A stretch of 64,000 bases of DNA from Geodermatophilus sp. TF02-6 (GCF_003319115.1 NZ_QOHF01000009.1:1-64000), one strand, 5' to 3'; positions 24,681 to 34,522 are shown, counted from the first letter of the stretch. Notes: generated by a model from the letters alone, not told the origin. Translations and numbers: made by a program.

Positions 24681-24803
24681 CCGGGCCGGGTTCCCGGGCC
24701 TGGCAGCGGGCACCGCCCGACCGTGACCGAGGCGCAGCGGTGGCGGTGGTGCTGCGGCGGCGCTGGTACGTCAGCCGCGCCGCCGTCCGCGCCGCCGAGC
24801 GGG

Positions 24804-25361
24804 TCAGCGCCACAGCTCCGGCAGCGGCAGGGTGAAGCCGGGCAGCACGTCCTCGCCGTCGAGCGCGTCCTGACCGCGCCGCACGCCGGCCCCCTCCGGC
24901 CGGTACACGGTGACCGTGCGGTTCTCCGGGTCGACCACCCAGACCAGCCGTGCGCCGGCGTCCAGCCAGGCCAGTGCCTCGCCCGTCACCTCGGCGGCGC
25001 GGTCGGTCGGGCCGACCACCTCGGCGACCAGGTCCGGAGCGAGCGGGAGGAACCCGGGGACCTCGGCGTCGGCCACGCGGTCGGCGCGGACGAAGGCGAC
25101 GTCGGGCGCGCGCACCGTGTCGGGGTCGCGGCGCAGCCGGAAGCCGGTCTCGGCGGCATACAGCCGTCCGAGTCGCTGCTGCTCGACGAACACACCCACC
25201 CGGAGCAGCAGCCTCGCGGCGACCGAGCCGTGCCTCGCCCCCGCCGGCGCCATCGTGCGCAGGACCCCCTCCACCAGCTCGTGCCGCAGACCGTCGTCGG
25301 GCAGCTCGAGCAGCTGCTCGGCGGTCATCGACGCGGCCTGTGCAGCCGGCGCGGTCGTCAT
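24804..25361 (-). CDS. Uma2-family putative endonuclease
   Basis: A 185-residue protein of the Uma2 (DUF820) family, a PD-(D/E)XK nuclease-like fold abundant in actinobacteria and cyanobacteria. The family order is clear: LLELPDDGLRHELVEGVLRTM, then RHGSVAARLLL, then PDVAFVRADR, LVAEVVGP and AWLDAGARLVWVVDPENRTV. The acidic residues of PDVAFV, LVAEV and a downstream Asp would form the nuclease site. Function is unproven; many copies are thought to ride with mobile DNA. It sits alone on the minus strand beside a gene scrap. Confidence 0.85.
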   Translation of the reverse strand: MTTAPAAQAASMTAEQLLELPDDGLRHELVEGVLRTMAPAGARHGSVAARLLLRVGVFVEQQRLGRLYAAETGFRLRRDPDTVRAPDVAFVRADRVADAEVPGFLPLAPDLVAEVVGPTDRAAEVTGEALAWLDAGARLVWVVDPENRTVTVYRPEGAGVRRGQDALDGEDVLPGFTLPLPELWR

Positions 25362-25378
25362 GACGACACCCTACGGCC

Positions 25379-25489
25379 GGTGAGGCCCGGCCGTACCGGG
25401 AGTGGGTCGCCCTCCCCGACGGCGAGCCGGGCACCGACCTGCCGCTGGCCCGCGAGGCGCTGGAGTTCGCCCGCTCGCAGGGCCGCTGA
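25379..25489 (+). pseudogene. Short 3' gene remnant
   Basis: On the plus strand the frame ending at TGA 25487-25489 reads ARPYREWVALPDGEPG followed by TDLPLAREALEFARSQGR and has the third-position GC pattern and composition of a true protein C-terminus. Upstream it runs into the start region of the Uma2 gene with no ribosome site or start codon. It is best explained as the tail of a gene whose front was lost. Family not recognised. Confidence 0.4.
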
Positions 25490-25497
25490 GCAGCCGC

Positions 25498-25965
25498 TCA
25501 GCCCGGATGGCGCGCGGCGAAGGCGGCGAACCGGCGCAGCGAGCGCCGCACCCCGGCGACGACGGCCGGCTCGGCCACCGGCCAGCCGAGCCGGCCGAGC
25601 AGGCCGAGCAGGCCGAAGGGCAGCTCCAGCCGCTCGGTCCACACCAGGGTCGCGCCGGCGCCCCTCGGGACGACCTCGAAGATCCCCGGCCCGCGCACGA
25701 CCCGGCCGGTGTGCTGGACGACGACGCGGCGCGGCGGGTCCCACTCGGTGATGACCATCGTGTCCAGGACGCCGAGGTGCCGGCCGCCCCGCCACGGCAG
25801 CCCGGTGCGCGCGGCGAGCCGGCCACCGACCGCGTGCGGGTCGCCGCCGACCACCTCCACGTCGGTCGCCAGCATCCACTCGCCCTGGCGGGTCCAGTCG
25901 GTGAGCGCGGCCCACACCCGCTCCGGCGGGGCGTCGACGTCCACGGTCTCCACCAGCTCACGCAC
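25498..25965 (-). CDS. SRPBCC-family protein
   Basis: A 155-residue START-like (polyketide cyclase/SRPBCC) fold protein starting VRELVETVDVDAPPERVWAALTDW, the standard first strand and helix of the fold, followed by WMLATDVEVVGGDP and ending in a long helix VRRSLRRFAAFAA. Such proteins bind hydrophobic ligands or act as cyclases; no ligand is predictable. GTG 25965 overlaps the end of the DivIVA-like gene by 8 bp. Last gene of the dapE-LOG-DivIVA-SRPBCC unit. Confidence 0.82.
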   Translation of the reverse strand: MRELVETVDVDAPPERVWAALTDWTRQGEWMLATDVEVVGGDPHAVGGRLAARTGLPWRGGRHLGVLDTMVITEWDPPRRVVVQHTGRVVRGPGIFEVVPRGAGATLVWTERLELPFGLLGLLGRLGWPVAEPAVVAGVRRSLRRFAAFAARHPG

Positions 25966-26329
25966 CGGCGTCCTCCCCTCCCCCGGCGGACCCGGCGTCG
26001 TCCGGGCCCCTCGTCCGCCGCGCGGCACCGGCCTCGGCCAGCCGGGAGCGCAGCGTGGTGATCTGGCCGTCGCGCTCCTCCAACGCGTGCGCCAGCTGCT
26101 CGAGCAGCCAGTCCACCTCGGTCATCCGGTAGCCCCGGACGGTCACCGAGATGCGCAGCCCGCGCAGGTCGTCCGCGGTGACCGGCCGGCCGTCGGGCAG
26201 CGCGACCGGCGAGCGGTCGGGGTCCGCCGGCGGCTGCGTCTCGCCCCGCCCCAGCATCAGCGAGGCCCCGAGGAACAGCAGCCCCCCGACCACCAGGACG
26301 ATGACGAGGAAGACGACGGCCGAGAGCAC
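25958..26329 (-). CDS. DivIVA-domain membrane protein
   Basis: A 123-residue protein with an N-terminal membrane helix (LSAVVFLVIVLVVGGLLFLG), then a short DivIVA-like segment LRISVTVRGYRMTEVDWLLEQL and a coiled-coil helix (EERDGQITTLRSRLAEA). The GYRMxEVDxLL pattern is the DivIVA lipid-binding core. Members mark membrane curvature or division sites. The mycobacterial counterpart lies in the same gene neighbourhood (near Rv1209). An acidic, glycine-rich tail ends the protein. Confidence 0.85.
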   Translation of the reverse strand: MLSAVVFLVIVLVVGGLLFLGASLMLGRGETQPPADPDRSPVALPDGRPVTADDLRGLRISVTVRGYRMTEVDWLLEQLAHALEERDGQITTLRSRLAEAGAARRTRGPDDAGSAGGGEDAGA

Positions 26330-26410
26330 CTCAGGCGACCCCCTCGGCCCGACTCCGCGCCCCGGTGCGCTCCCCGCTCGTTCCTCGCCGCGGTGCTCCC
26401 GGTGCTGTCA

Positions 26411-27246
<836 letters not shown>

Positions 27247-27250
<4 letters not shown>

Positions 27251-28368
27251 GCGTCAGCTCCTGGTCGGGCAGGCGTCGTGAGGTAGGCGACGAGCGCGTC
27301 CTCGGCCGGCTGCAGCCGGTCGACGAGGACGTGCTCCTCGCGGGTGTGGGCCAGCTGGGGGTCGCCGGGCCCGTAGTTGACGGCGGGGATGCCGAGGGCG
27401 GCGAAGCGGGCCACGTCGGTCCAGCCGAGCTTGGCCCGCGCCGGCCGGCCGACGGCGGCCACGAACGCCGCCGCAGCGGGCTCGGACAGGCCGGGCAGCG
27501 CGCCGCCGGCGTTGTCGACGACGGTCAGCGTGACCCCGGCGGCGATCGCGTCGGCGAACACCTCGCGCACGTGCGCCGAGGCTTCGTCCTCGTCCCGGTC
27601 GGGGGCGTAGCGGAAGTTCACCGTCACTGCGCACGAGTCCGGGACGACGTTGCCGGCCACGCCGCCCTCGATGCGGACGGCGCTGAGCCCCTCGCGGTAG
27701 CGGCAGCCGTCGATGTCGACCTCCCGCGCCTCGTAGGCCGCCAGGGTGGCCAGGATGCCGGCCGTGCCGTGGATCGCGTTCACCCCCAGCCAGCTGCGGG
27801 CGCTGTGCGCGCGCCGGCCCGGCACCTCGAGCACCGCCCGCAGCGTGCCCTGACAGCCGGCCTCGATCTCGCCGTCGGTCGGCTCCAGCAGGATCGCGAG
27901 GTCGCCGTAGAGCCAGCCGCGGCGCTCCCGGGCCACCCGGCCGAGGCCGTTCTTGACCGCCTCGACCTCCTCGTTGTCGTAGAAGACGAAGGTGAGGTCG
28001 TGCGCCGGCTGCGCGCCGGGGACGCCGAACCGGCCGGCCAGCCGCAGCATGACCGCGTCGCCGGCCTTCATGTCGCTGCTGCCGCAGCCGTGGAGGCGGC
28101 CGTCCTCGAGCCGGCTGGGCAGGTTGTCGGCGATCGGCACGGTGTCCAGGTGGCCGGCGAGCACCACGCGGGTCGGCCGGTCGAGGTTCGTGCGGGCGAG
28201 GACGGCGTCGCCCACCCGCTCCACCTCCAGGCCGCCCAGGCCGCGCAGCGCCGCCTCGACCGCGTCGGCCAGGGCCCCCTCGGTGCCCGACACCGACGGG
28301 GTGTCGACCAGCGCCCGGGTGAGCGTCAGGACGTCGGCCGACGGGTCCAGCAGGGGGAGGTCGCTCAC
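27247..28368 (-). CDS. dapE: Succinyl-diaminopimelate desuccinylase
   Basis: A 373-residue M20-family zinc hydrolase that converts N-succinyl-LL-diaminopimelate to LL-diaminopimelate and succinate, in lysine and cell-wall synthesis. Metal ligands appear in [20 protein letters not shown], the catalytic/ligand pair YDNEEV and near the C-terminus HTREEHV; the dimerisation domain begins around [20 protein letters not shown]. Start GTG 28368 ([10 protein letters not shown]). Divergent from dapD, the enzyme two steps earlier, and followed by LOG. Confidence 0.95.
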
Positions 28369-28518
28369 GGCACCCGAGCCTACGGGCGCCGTCCGGACCG
28401 GGCCGCCGCAGCGCCGGAGCGTCACCGGCCGGTCACCCGGGTCGTCGCAGCACGCGGACGGTACCTATACCGTCACGCACCGTCCACCCCGGGCCGCCGG
28501 TCAGGTGTCCTTCGGCGT

Positions 28519-28556
28519 GCTCGTGCTCTGCCCACCCTGCTGGGCAGAGCACGAGC
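28519..28556. repeat. 16-bp-stem hairpin in the dapE-dapD divergent region
   Basis: gctcgtgctctgccca (28519-28534) is perfectly complementary to tgggcagagcacgagc (28541-28556), loop ccctgc; pairing extends imperfectly outward. It lies in the gap between the divergent starts of dapE and dapD, where a terminator would be unexpected, so it may be a regulatory structure in the dapD leader or a small mobile hairpin. Confidence 0.7.
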
Positions 28557-28610
28557 GTGCGCACGGGAGGACGTCGGGCCGGCGGCCGGGCGCTCGGTAG
28601 CGTCGTCGCC

Positions 28611-29585
28611 GTGACCGCTCCCGCTCCGCGCTCCGCCGTCGCCGTCGGTCTGGCCACCGTGACCCCCTCGGGCACGGTCCTCGACACCTGGTACCCCGAG
28701 CCCCGGCTCGGCCTTCCCGAGGGGGCCACCCACGGCACGACCCGGCTGAACGCGCTGGAGCTGGCCGGCGAGCTGGGCCCCGACCACGGCGGTCTGGTGG
28801 GCAGCGACGAGGCCCGCGGGGTCGAGGTGATCGGCGTCCGCACCGTCGTCCCCGACCTCGCCGCGCCGCCGGCCGACCCCCACGACGTGTGGCTGCGGCT
28901 GCACCTGCTCTCCCACCGGCTGGTCCGCCCGCGCGGGCTGAACGTGGACGGCGTCTTCGGGCTGCTCGCCAACGTGGCCTGGACCAGCGTCGGCCCGGTC
29001 GAGGCGGCCTCGTTCAACCCGCACCGGCTGCGCGCCGCCCACGGGCAGGTCACCGTGTACGGAGTCGACAAGTTCCCGCGGATGGTCGACTACGTCATCC
29101 CCTCCGGCGTGCGCATCGCCGACGGCGACCGGGTGCGGCTGGGTGCCCACCTGGCCGAGGGGACGACGGTCATGCACGAGGGCTTCGTCAACTTCAACGC
29201 CGGCACGCTCGGCCCGTCGATGGTCGAGGGGCGGATCAGCGCCGGTGTCGTCGTCGGCGCGGACAGCGACGTCGGCGGCGGCGCCTCGATCATGGGCACG
29301 CTCTCCGGCGGCGGGACGCAGGTCATCTCGATCGGCTCGGGCTGCCTGCTCGGCGCCAACGCCGGCATCGGGATCTCCCTCGGCGACGGGTGCGTCGTCG
29401 AGGCCGGTTGCTACGTGACCGCCGGAGCCCGCGTCACCCTGCCCGACGGCTCGCTGGTCAAGGCCGGGGAGCTCTCCGGCCGGGACGGCCTGCTGTTCCG
29501 GCGCAACTCGGTCTCCGGCGCGCTGGAGGCGCTGCCCCGCGAGGGCACCTGGGGCGCCCTCAACGCCGACCTGCACACCAACTGA
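28611..29585 (+). CDS. dapD: 2,3,4,5-tetrahydropyridine-2,6-dicarboxylate N-succinyltransferase
   Basis: A 324-residue trimeric left-handed beta-helix acyltransferase of the actinobacterial DapD type. It transfers succinyl from succinyl-CoA to tetrahydrodipicolinate. The family segments [38 protein letters not shown] and the hexapeptide repeats [19 protein letters not shown] are intact. GTG 28611 (VTAPAPRS) gives the expected length; an earlier start adds a piece of the hairpin region. Divergent from dapE. Confidence 0.95.
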   Translation: MTAPAPRSAVAVGLATVTPSGTVLDTWYPEPRLGLPEGATHGTTRLNALELAGELGPDHGGLVGSDEARGVEVIGVRTVVPDLAAPPADPHDVWLRLHLLSHRLVRPRGLNVDGVFGLLANVAWTSVGPVEAASFNPHRLRAAHGQVTVYGVDKFPRMVDYVIPSGVRIADGDRVRLGAHLAEGTTVMHEGFVNFNAGTLGPSMVEGRISAGVVVGADSDVGGGASIMGTLSGGGTQVISIGSGCLLGANAGIGISLGDGCVVEAGCYVTAGARVTLPDGSLVKAGELSGRDGLLFRRNSVSGALEALPREGTWGALNADLHTN

Positions 29586-29612
29586 AGAAGGACCTCCCCT
29601 CTCCACCCTCGT

Positions 29613-29711
29613 AGGAGGACCCCGGCCTCCCCACCCTCCGCAAGCTCAGTGGAAGGACCCTCCTGCCCCCCGCCACTCGCAGGCTCGTGACGGGCCCCTG
29701 CAGGAGGGCCG
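29613..29711. repeat. GC-rich palindromic repeats after dapD (type B then type A)
   Basis: Type B at about 29613-29650 (aggaggaccccggcctcc, ccctccgcaagctcag) is followed by a full type A at 29652-29710 (ggaaggaccctcctgccccc, cgccactcgcaggctcgtga, cgggcccctgcaggagggcc). The type A arms ggaccctcctgc and gcaggagggcc are complementary. It lies between the convergent ends of dapD and an alpha/beta hydrolase and can act as a two-way terminator. Confidence 0.8.
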
Positions 29712-29774
29712 CCGGGACGGGGCCAGCGGTGCCCGGGAGGAGGCCGGCGCCCGGAGGGGGGCCGCCGGCACCGG

Positions 29775-30905
29775 TCAGCGGGTCCCCGGTCCGGGCGTCT
29801 CCGGGGTGTTCGACGGCGGGGCCGCCGGGACGGCGAGGTGCTCCAGCAGCGCGACGACGAACTCCCGTGGCCGCTCCACGTGCGGCGAGTGCCCGACCCC
29901 GGGCAGCACGACCTCCCGGTACGCGCCCCCGGCCGCGGCGTAGCGGTCCAGCACCGCCCGGGTCTGGGTGACCATCGGCTGCGGTGGGGCGACCTCGGCG
30001 CCCGGCCAGCCCGGCACCGCGCCGACCGAGCCGAGGAGGGCCAGGTCGAACGCCGAGGCGTCGGAGACGATCGTGTCGGCGTCCCCGCGGATCCACAGCA
30101 CCGGTGGCTTGGCCGGTGAGTCGACGATCCCGGAGAGGTCGAGCACGGTGGGCGCCATCGTGTTGAGCACGCCCCGCTCCCCCGGCGCCACCCCGGGCCA
30201 GGTGTCGGAGGTCGTGGCGTCGCCCGGGTAGTGGTCCTCGCCGGTGCGGGTGGAGAGCATGGCGGCCACGAACACGTCCTCGAGCTGCGGGCCGAGCGGC
30301 AGCGAGTCCGGCGCCACGTAGAAGGCGCGGAGGATCGACCGGGGGCTGGTGGGGGCGTCGGCCGTGGTGTCGCCGGCGGTCAGGGCGGCGACGAACTCGG
30401 GGTTGGCCGCTCCTCCGCCCGATCCGGCGCCGTCCGCTGCGAGCCGCCGTCCCTCGGGCCCGGCGGTGCCACCGAAGCCGTACGGGGACACCGGGGCGAC
30501 CAGCACCACCGACGCCACCCGCGCCGGGGCATCGAGCAGGTGCTGCAGCACCACGGCCGCGCCCATGCTCCAGCCGACCAGGTGCACCCGCTGCAGCCCG
30601 AGGGTGTCGACCAGCGCGGCGACGTCGTCGGCCCAGTCGCGCACCCCGCGCCGGGCGTCCACCGGCAGCGGGTCGGTGTCGCCGTAGCCGCGCAGGTCGA
30701 CGGCGAGCGGCCGCGGCCCTCCGGCTCCGGCCAGCGCCAGCAGCGGCTGCTGCCAGAACAGCGCCGAGCTGACGTTGCCGTGGACGAACAGCACCGCCTC
30801 GCCCGGGCCGGCCGGCTCCACCCCGTCGGGGTGCAGCACGCTCTGGGTCAGCCGCGGCGTGGGCACGCGGGTGGCGGTGACGCCGGGCAGCAGGACGTCG
30901 CTCAT
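29775..30905 (-). CDS. Alpha/beta hydrolase
   Basis: A 376-residue alpha/beta-hydrolase-fold enzyme. Oxyanion-hole strand VLFVHGNVSSALFW, nucleophile elbow GWSMGAA (Ser near residue 120) and the C-terminal histidine in LPGVGHSPHVERP mark a complete catalytic triad; the acid is probably in RGDADTIV. A long cap region between the nucleophile and the acid makes it larger than usual. Substrate unknown. ATG 30905 follows a GAGGAG ribosome site. Confidence 0.9.
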   Translation of the reverse strand: MSDVLLPGVTATRVPTPRLTQSVLHPDGVEPAGPGEAVLFVHGNVSSALFWQQPLLALAGAGGPRPLAVDLRGYGDTDPLPVDARRGVRDWADDVAALVDTLGLQRVHLVGWSMGAAVVLQHLLDAPARVASVVLVAPVSPYGFGGTAGPEGRRLAADGAGSGGGAANPEFVAALTAGDTTADAPTSPRSILRAFYVAPDSLPLGPQLEDVFVAAMLSTRTGEDHYPGDATTSDTWPGVAPGERGVLNTMAPTVLDLSGIVDSPAKPPVLWIRGDADTIVSDASAFDLALLGSVGAVPGWPGAEVAPPQPMVTQTRAVLDRYAAAGGAYREVVLPGVGHSPHVERPREFVVALLEHLAVPAAPPSNTPETPGPGTR

Positions 30906-30999
30906 CGGTCTCCTCGCAGGTGGGGGCCACACGCTAGGCGACCAGCGCCTCTGCGCGACAGCGCGGCGCCGTCAGGGTCCCCACCTACAGTCGCAGGTG

Positions 31000-31665
31000 A
31001 TGAGCAGCGGGCGGAGCGCGACGGCACGACCGGTCGGCAGGCCGACGGCGCCCCGGTCTGCCGACCGCCGCCCCGCGCCGCGGCGACGCCCCTCGTCCGG
31101 ACGACGCGCACCGGCCCGACGGGGCGGGCCGGCCGCGGCGTCCTGGGCCTGGCTCGCGGTGGTGCTCGCCGTGGTCGTGCTCGTGGCGCTCTCGGTCGAG
31201 GCCGACCACCCGGAGGTACCCGTGGCGACGGCGGAGTGCACGCTGCCCGCGACCGGGGTGCAGCTCACCGGCGAACAGGTCGCCAACGCCCGGACGATCG
31301 CGCAGGTCGGCCACGACCGCGGCCTGCCCGAGCGGGCCGTCGTCATCGCGCTCGCCACGGCCATGCAGGAGTCGACGCTGCGCAACCTCGACCACGGCGA
31401 CCGGGACTCACTCGGGCTGTTCCAGCAGCGCCCGTCGCAGGGCTGGGGCACGCCCGAGCAGGTGCAGGACCCGGTCTACGCGGCCGGGAGGTTCTACGAC
31501 CACCTGGTGCGGGTCCCGGATTGGCAGACGGGGGAGCTGACCGTCGTGGCAGACGCCGTGCAACGCAGCGCGTACCCCCGTGCCTACGGACGGTGGTCGG
31601 AGTTCGCCGAGGAACTCACCCGGGCCCTGGGCGGCGGCGCGGTGGACCACCTCCGGTGTTCGTGA
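31000..31665 (+). CDS. Membrane-anchored lysozyme-like protein
   Basis: A 221-residue protein: a basic, disordered cytoplasmic N-terminus rich in R, P and A (about 45 residues), one membrane helix (AWLAVVLAVVVLVALSV), then an extracytoplasmic domain of about 145 residues. The outer domain has the lysozyme-like pattern ALATAMQESTLRNL with a candidate catalytic Glu, followed by DSLGLFQQRPSQGWGTPEQV, seen in many actinobacterial cell-wall-acting proteins. It may cut or bind peptidoglycan. ATG 31000 is chosen, with a GTG at 30997 directly in front. Confidence 0.78.
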   Translation: MSSGRSATARPVGRPTAPRSADRRPAPRRRPSSGRRAPARRGGPAAASWAWLAVVLAVVVLVALSVEADHPEVPVATAECTLPATGVQLTGEQVANARTIAQVGHDRGLPERAVVIALATAMQESTLRNLDHGDRDSLGLFQQRPSQGWGTPEQVQDPVYAAGRFYDHLVRVPDWQTGELTVVADAVQRSAYPRAYGRWSEFAEELTRALGGGAVDHLRCS

Positions 31666-31697
31666 GGGCTCGGGCCGACCTCGCGACCCGCACCGGG

Positions 31698-31808
31698 TCA
31701 GCCGAGAGCCGCGGCGAGCGCCAGCACGTCGTCATCGGCGCGACCGGTGTCGCCGTGCACATCGGCCACCGCCGCCGCCAGCGCGGGAGGGACGGCGGCC
31801 GGAGTCAA
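31698..31808 (-). CDS. Possible 36-residue protein coupled to dapC
   Basis: A short frame starting at TTG 31808, which overlaps the dapC stop (TTGA), and encoding LTPAAVPPALAAAVADV followed by HGDTGRADDDVLALAAALG. The composition is actinobacterial-coding-like, alanine-rich with an acidic centre. It could be a real small coupled protein, a scrap of a lost gene, or the tail of dapC in another frame after a frameshift. It has no recognised family. Comparative data would decide. Confidence 0.35.
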   Translation of the reverse strand: MTPAAVPPALAAAVADVHGDTGRADDDVLALAAALG

Positions 31809-32926
31809 TCGGCCAGGCGCTGCGCGGCGGCGCTGATGCGCTCGTCGGTGGCGGTGAGCGCCATGCGCACGTGGCGGGTGCCGGCGGGGCCGTAGAAGGA
31901 GCCGGGGGCGGCGACGATCCCCAGGCCGGCCAGCCAGTCGATCGTCGCCCAGCAGTCCTCGTCCCGGGTGACCCACAGGTACAGCCCGGCCTCGGAGTGG
32001 TCGATGCGGGCCCCGGCGGCGCGGACGGCGGCGGCCAGCCGCTCCCGGCGGGTCCGGTAGCGCTCCCGCTGCCGCTCGACGGAGGCGTCGTCGGCCAGCC
32101 CGGCGGCCATCGCCGCCTGCACCGGGGTGGGCACGAGCAGGCCGAGGTGGCGGCGCACCTCCCACACCCGGCGGACCAGCCCCGGGTCGCCCGACAGCAG
32201 CCCGGCCCGGTAGCCCGCGGCGGTCGACTGCTTGGACAGCGAGTGCACGGCCAGCAGGCCGGTGTGGTCGGCGCCGGCGACCTCCGGGTGCAGCAGCGAG
32301 CGCGGCTCGACGTCCCACCCCAGCGTCACGTAGCACTCGTCGGACACCACGGGTACGCCGTGCGCCCGCCCCCACGCGACCCAGGCCCGCAGCTGGTCGT
32401 CGGAGAGCACCCGGCCGTGCGGGTTGCCCGGCGAGTTCAGCCACACCAGGACGACGCCGGCCGAGCCCGCCGGCGGGGTGTCGGTGCGCCGTACCTGCAG
32501 GCCGGCCAGCACCGCGCCGACCTCGTAGGTCGGGTAGGCGACCTCGGGCACGAGCACCGTGCCCCCGCCGCGCAGGCCCAGCATCGTGGGCAGCAGCGCG
32601 ACGAGCTCCTTGGAGCCGACGGTGGGGATGACCGAGGGGTCGGGCCCCAGCGGGTCGGCCAGGTGCACCCCGAGCCGGCGCCGCAGCCACTCCGCCGCCG
32701 CCGTCCGCAGCGCGGCGGTGCCCAGCGCGGTCGGGTAGCCGGGGGCGTTCCCCGCGGCCGCGAGGGCGGTGGAGAGCACCTCGGGGGTGGCGTCGACCGG
32801 CGTCCCGATGGAGAGGTCCACCACCCCGCCCGGGTAGCGGGCCGCCTTCGCCCGGGCACCGGTCAGCGAGTCCCAGGGGAAGTCGGGCAGCGCACCGGCC
32901 GCCGTCCCCGCGACCGTGGTCGTCAG
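31805..32926 (-). CDS. dapC: Succinyldiaminopimelate transaminase
   Basis: A 373-residue fold-type I PLP aminotransferase that makes N-succinyl-LL-diaminopimelate from the keto acid with glutamate as donor. The PLP lysine is in VHSLSKQSTAAGYR; NSPGNPHG and SDECY are the other cofactor motifs. The N-terminus TTTVAGTAAGALPDFPWDSL matches the family, but no ATG, GTG or TTG precedes it in frame: the only codon in position is CTG 32926, which overlaps the fdxA stop (CTGA) and follows a strong AGGAGG. dapC behind fdxA is the standard actinobacterial order. Confidence 0.93.
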   Translation of the reverse strand: MTTTVAGTAAGALPDFPWDSLTGARAKAARYPGGVVDLSIGTPVDATPEVLSTALAAAGNAPGYPTALGTAALRTAAAEWLRRRLGVHLADPLGPDPSVIPTVGSKELVALLPTMLGLRGGGTVLVPEVAYPTYEVGAVLAGLQVRRTDTPPAGSAGVVLVWLNSPGNPHGRVLSDDQLRAWVAWGRAHGVPVVSDECYVTLGWDVEPRSLLHPEVAGADHTGLLAVHSLSKQSTAAGYRAGLLSGDPGLVRRVWEVRRHLGLLVPTPVQAAMAAGLADDASVERQRERYRTRRERLAAAVRAAGARIDHSEAGLYLWVTRDEDCWATIDWLAGLGIVAAPGSFYGPAGTRHVRMALTATDERISAAAQRLAD

Positions 32927-33249
32927 TGACCCTCCTCCTGCGGCGGCAGCGCGGCGACCAGCGGGTGGTCCCGGCCGATCTTGCCGGTCTTGGCGGCGCC
33001 GCCCGGGCTGCCCAGGTCGGAGAAGAACTCCACGTTGGCGTTGTAGAAGTCCTTCCACCGGTCCGGGACGTCGTCCTCGTAGTAGATGGCCTCCACCGGG
33101 CAGACCGGCTCGCAGGCGCCGCAGTCGACGCACTCGTCCGGGTGGATGTAGAGCATCCGCTCGCCCTCGTAGATGCAGTCCACCGGACACTCGTCGATGC
33201 ACGCCTTGTCGAGGACGTCGACACAGGGCTGGGTGATGACGTAGGTCAC
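32923..33249 (-). CDS. fdxA: Seven-iron ferredoxin
   Basis: A 108-residue [3Fe-4S][4Fe-4S] ferredoxin. Cluster cysteines: C9, C17, C21, C25 in PCVDVLDKACIDECPVDC and C40, C43, C46, C50 in CVDCGACEPVC. It passes electrons to oxidoreductases such as cytochromes P450. Length is typical of actinobacterial FdxA/FdxC. GTG 33249 gives the standard N-terminus VTYVITQPC. Its stop overlaps the CTG taken as dapC start, so dapC is translated behind it. Confidence 0.95.
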   Translation of the reverse strand: MTYVITQPCVDVLDKACIDECPVDCIYEGERMLYIHPDECVDCGACEPVCPVEAIYYEDDVPDRWKDFYNANVEFFSDLGSPGGAAKTGKIGRDHPLVAALPPQEEGH

Positions 33250-33405
33250 GGTGGATCCCTCCCGGGGACGCGGGGCTGTTCGGCCGGCCCGCAGGCCGGT
33301 CGTTGCGATCCTCAGTATGGCCCGTGGCGAGGCCGGGGAACGCGACGGGTGACGCCGCGGGACCCCGCCGGGTGAGGCGGCGCCGCGCCGCGCAGGATCA
33401 CGGAC

Positions 33406-34158
33406 GTGGGACAGAGCCGCACCCCCCTCGACGTCGCGGATCTCGAGCGGCTGGCCGCGCGCGGCTGGCGGGGCTCGGAGGAGGAGCACCTCGGCGACTG
33501 GCTGCTGCGCGCCGGCGGCGGGTTCACCGGCCGGGCCAACTCCGCCCTCGTCGTCGGGGATCCGGGGCTGCCGCTGCCGGCCGCCGTGGACGCCGTCACC
33601 CGGTGGTACGGCGATCGCGGCCTGCGACCGTGCGCGATGCTGCCCGGCCGCCAGTCCCGCGCCGCCGACGCGGCGTTCGCCGCGGCCGGCTGGGAGCGCG
33701 ACGAGGACGTGCTGGTGCTCACCGCGCCGTTGACGGTCCCGCCGGCGGACGGCGTCCCGGTGGAGCTCTCCCCCGCACCGGACGACGCCTGGCTGACCGG
33801 CTACCGCTACCGCGGCCGCCCGCTCCCGCCGGCGGCCCGGGAGGTGCTGACCAACGCCGAGGACGTCGTCTTCGCCTCCGTGCGCTGCGAGCCGCCCCCC
33901 GCCCCGCTGGCCGCCGTCGCCCGCGGGGTGCTCACCGACGACTGGCTCGGGGTCGCGGCGGTCACCGTCGCCGAGCGGCACCGCCGCCGGGGCCTGGCGA
34001 CCGCGGTGATGGCCGCGCTGCAGCGCTGGGCGGCCGACCGCGGCGCCCGGTGGGTGTACCTGCAGGTCCTCGCGTCGAACGCGCCGGCGCGGGCGCTCTA
34101 CCGGCGGGCCGGGTTCATCGAGCACCACCGCTACCACTACCGGTCCGCCCCCGCCTGA
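33406..34158 (+). CDS. GNAT-family N-acetyltransferase
   Basis: A 250-residue acetyltransferase. The acetyl-CoA-binding core is in the C-terminal half: VAAVTVAERHRRRGLATAVMAAL (motif A, R/Q-x-x-G-x-G/A type) and [21 protein letters not shown] (motif B). The N-terminal half has the weaker pseudo-GNAT pattern LGDWLLRAGGGFTGRANSA found in two-domain actinobacterial GNATs often encoded next to fdxA. Substrate unknown. It starts at GTG 33406 and converges on the DUF6113 gene, overlapping it by 44 bp at the 3' ends. Confidence 0.88.
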   Translation: MGQSRTPLDVADLERLAARGWRGSEEEHLGDWLLRAGGGFTGRANSALVVGDPGLPLPAAVDAVTRWYGDRGLRPCAMLPGRQSRAADAAFAAAGWERDEDVLVLTAPLTVPPADGVPVELSPAPDDAWLTGYRYRGRPLPPAAREVLTNAEDVVFASVRCEPPPAPLAAVARGVLTDDWLGVAAVTVAERHRRRGLATAVMAALQRWAADRGARWVYLQVLASNAPARALYRRAGFIEHHRYHYRSAPA

Positions 34159-34522
34159 GCCCCGGGTCGGCCAGCGCCCGGCCGACGGCGGAGGCCGCGG
34201 CCACCACGCCCACCAGCAGGAAGGCCAGGCCGACCCAGCCGAGGGCGCCGCTGCCGACCACCACCAGGTCCCCCTCCGGCCGTCGGGTGCTGGCCGCGAC
34301 CGCGACGACGAGCCAGGTCAGCGCCGGCAGGACGGCCAGCGCCCGCGACCCGGTGAGCCGGGCGGCCAGCCGCACCAGCAGCAGGTTGCCGACGACGGCC
34401 GCCACCACCGAGACCGGCACCAGGACGCCGAGGACCCGCAGCGGCAGCCAGAACACCTCGACCAGCGCCAGCCAGGCGGCCAGCACCACGACGAGCAGGG
34501 CCGCCGCGGCCCGGCGGATCAC
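34115..34522 (-). CDS. DUF6113-like membrane protein
   Basis: A 135-residue protein with about four membrane helices ([73 protein letters not shown]). GTG 34522 overlaps the mshB stop (GTGA), so it is co-translated with mshB, the order also seen in mycobacteria (Rv1170-Rv1171). Function unknown. Its 3' end overlaps the convergent GNAT gene by 44 bp. Confidence 0.82.
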   Translation of the reverse strand: MIRRAAAALLVVVLAAWLALVEVFWLPLRVLGVLVPVSVVAAVVGNLLLVRLAARLTGSRALAVLPALTWLVVAVAASTRRPEGDLVVVGSGALGWVGLAFLLVGVVAAASAVGRALADPGLRRGRTGSGSGGAR

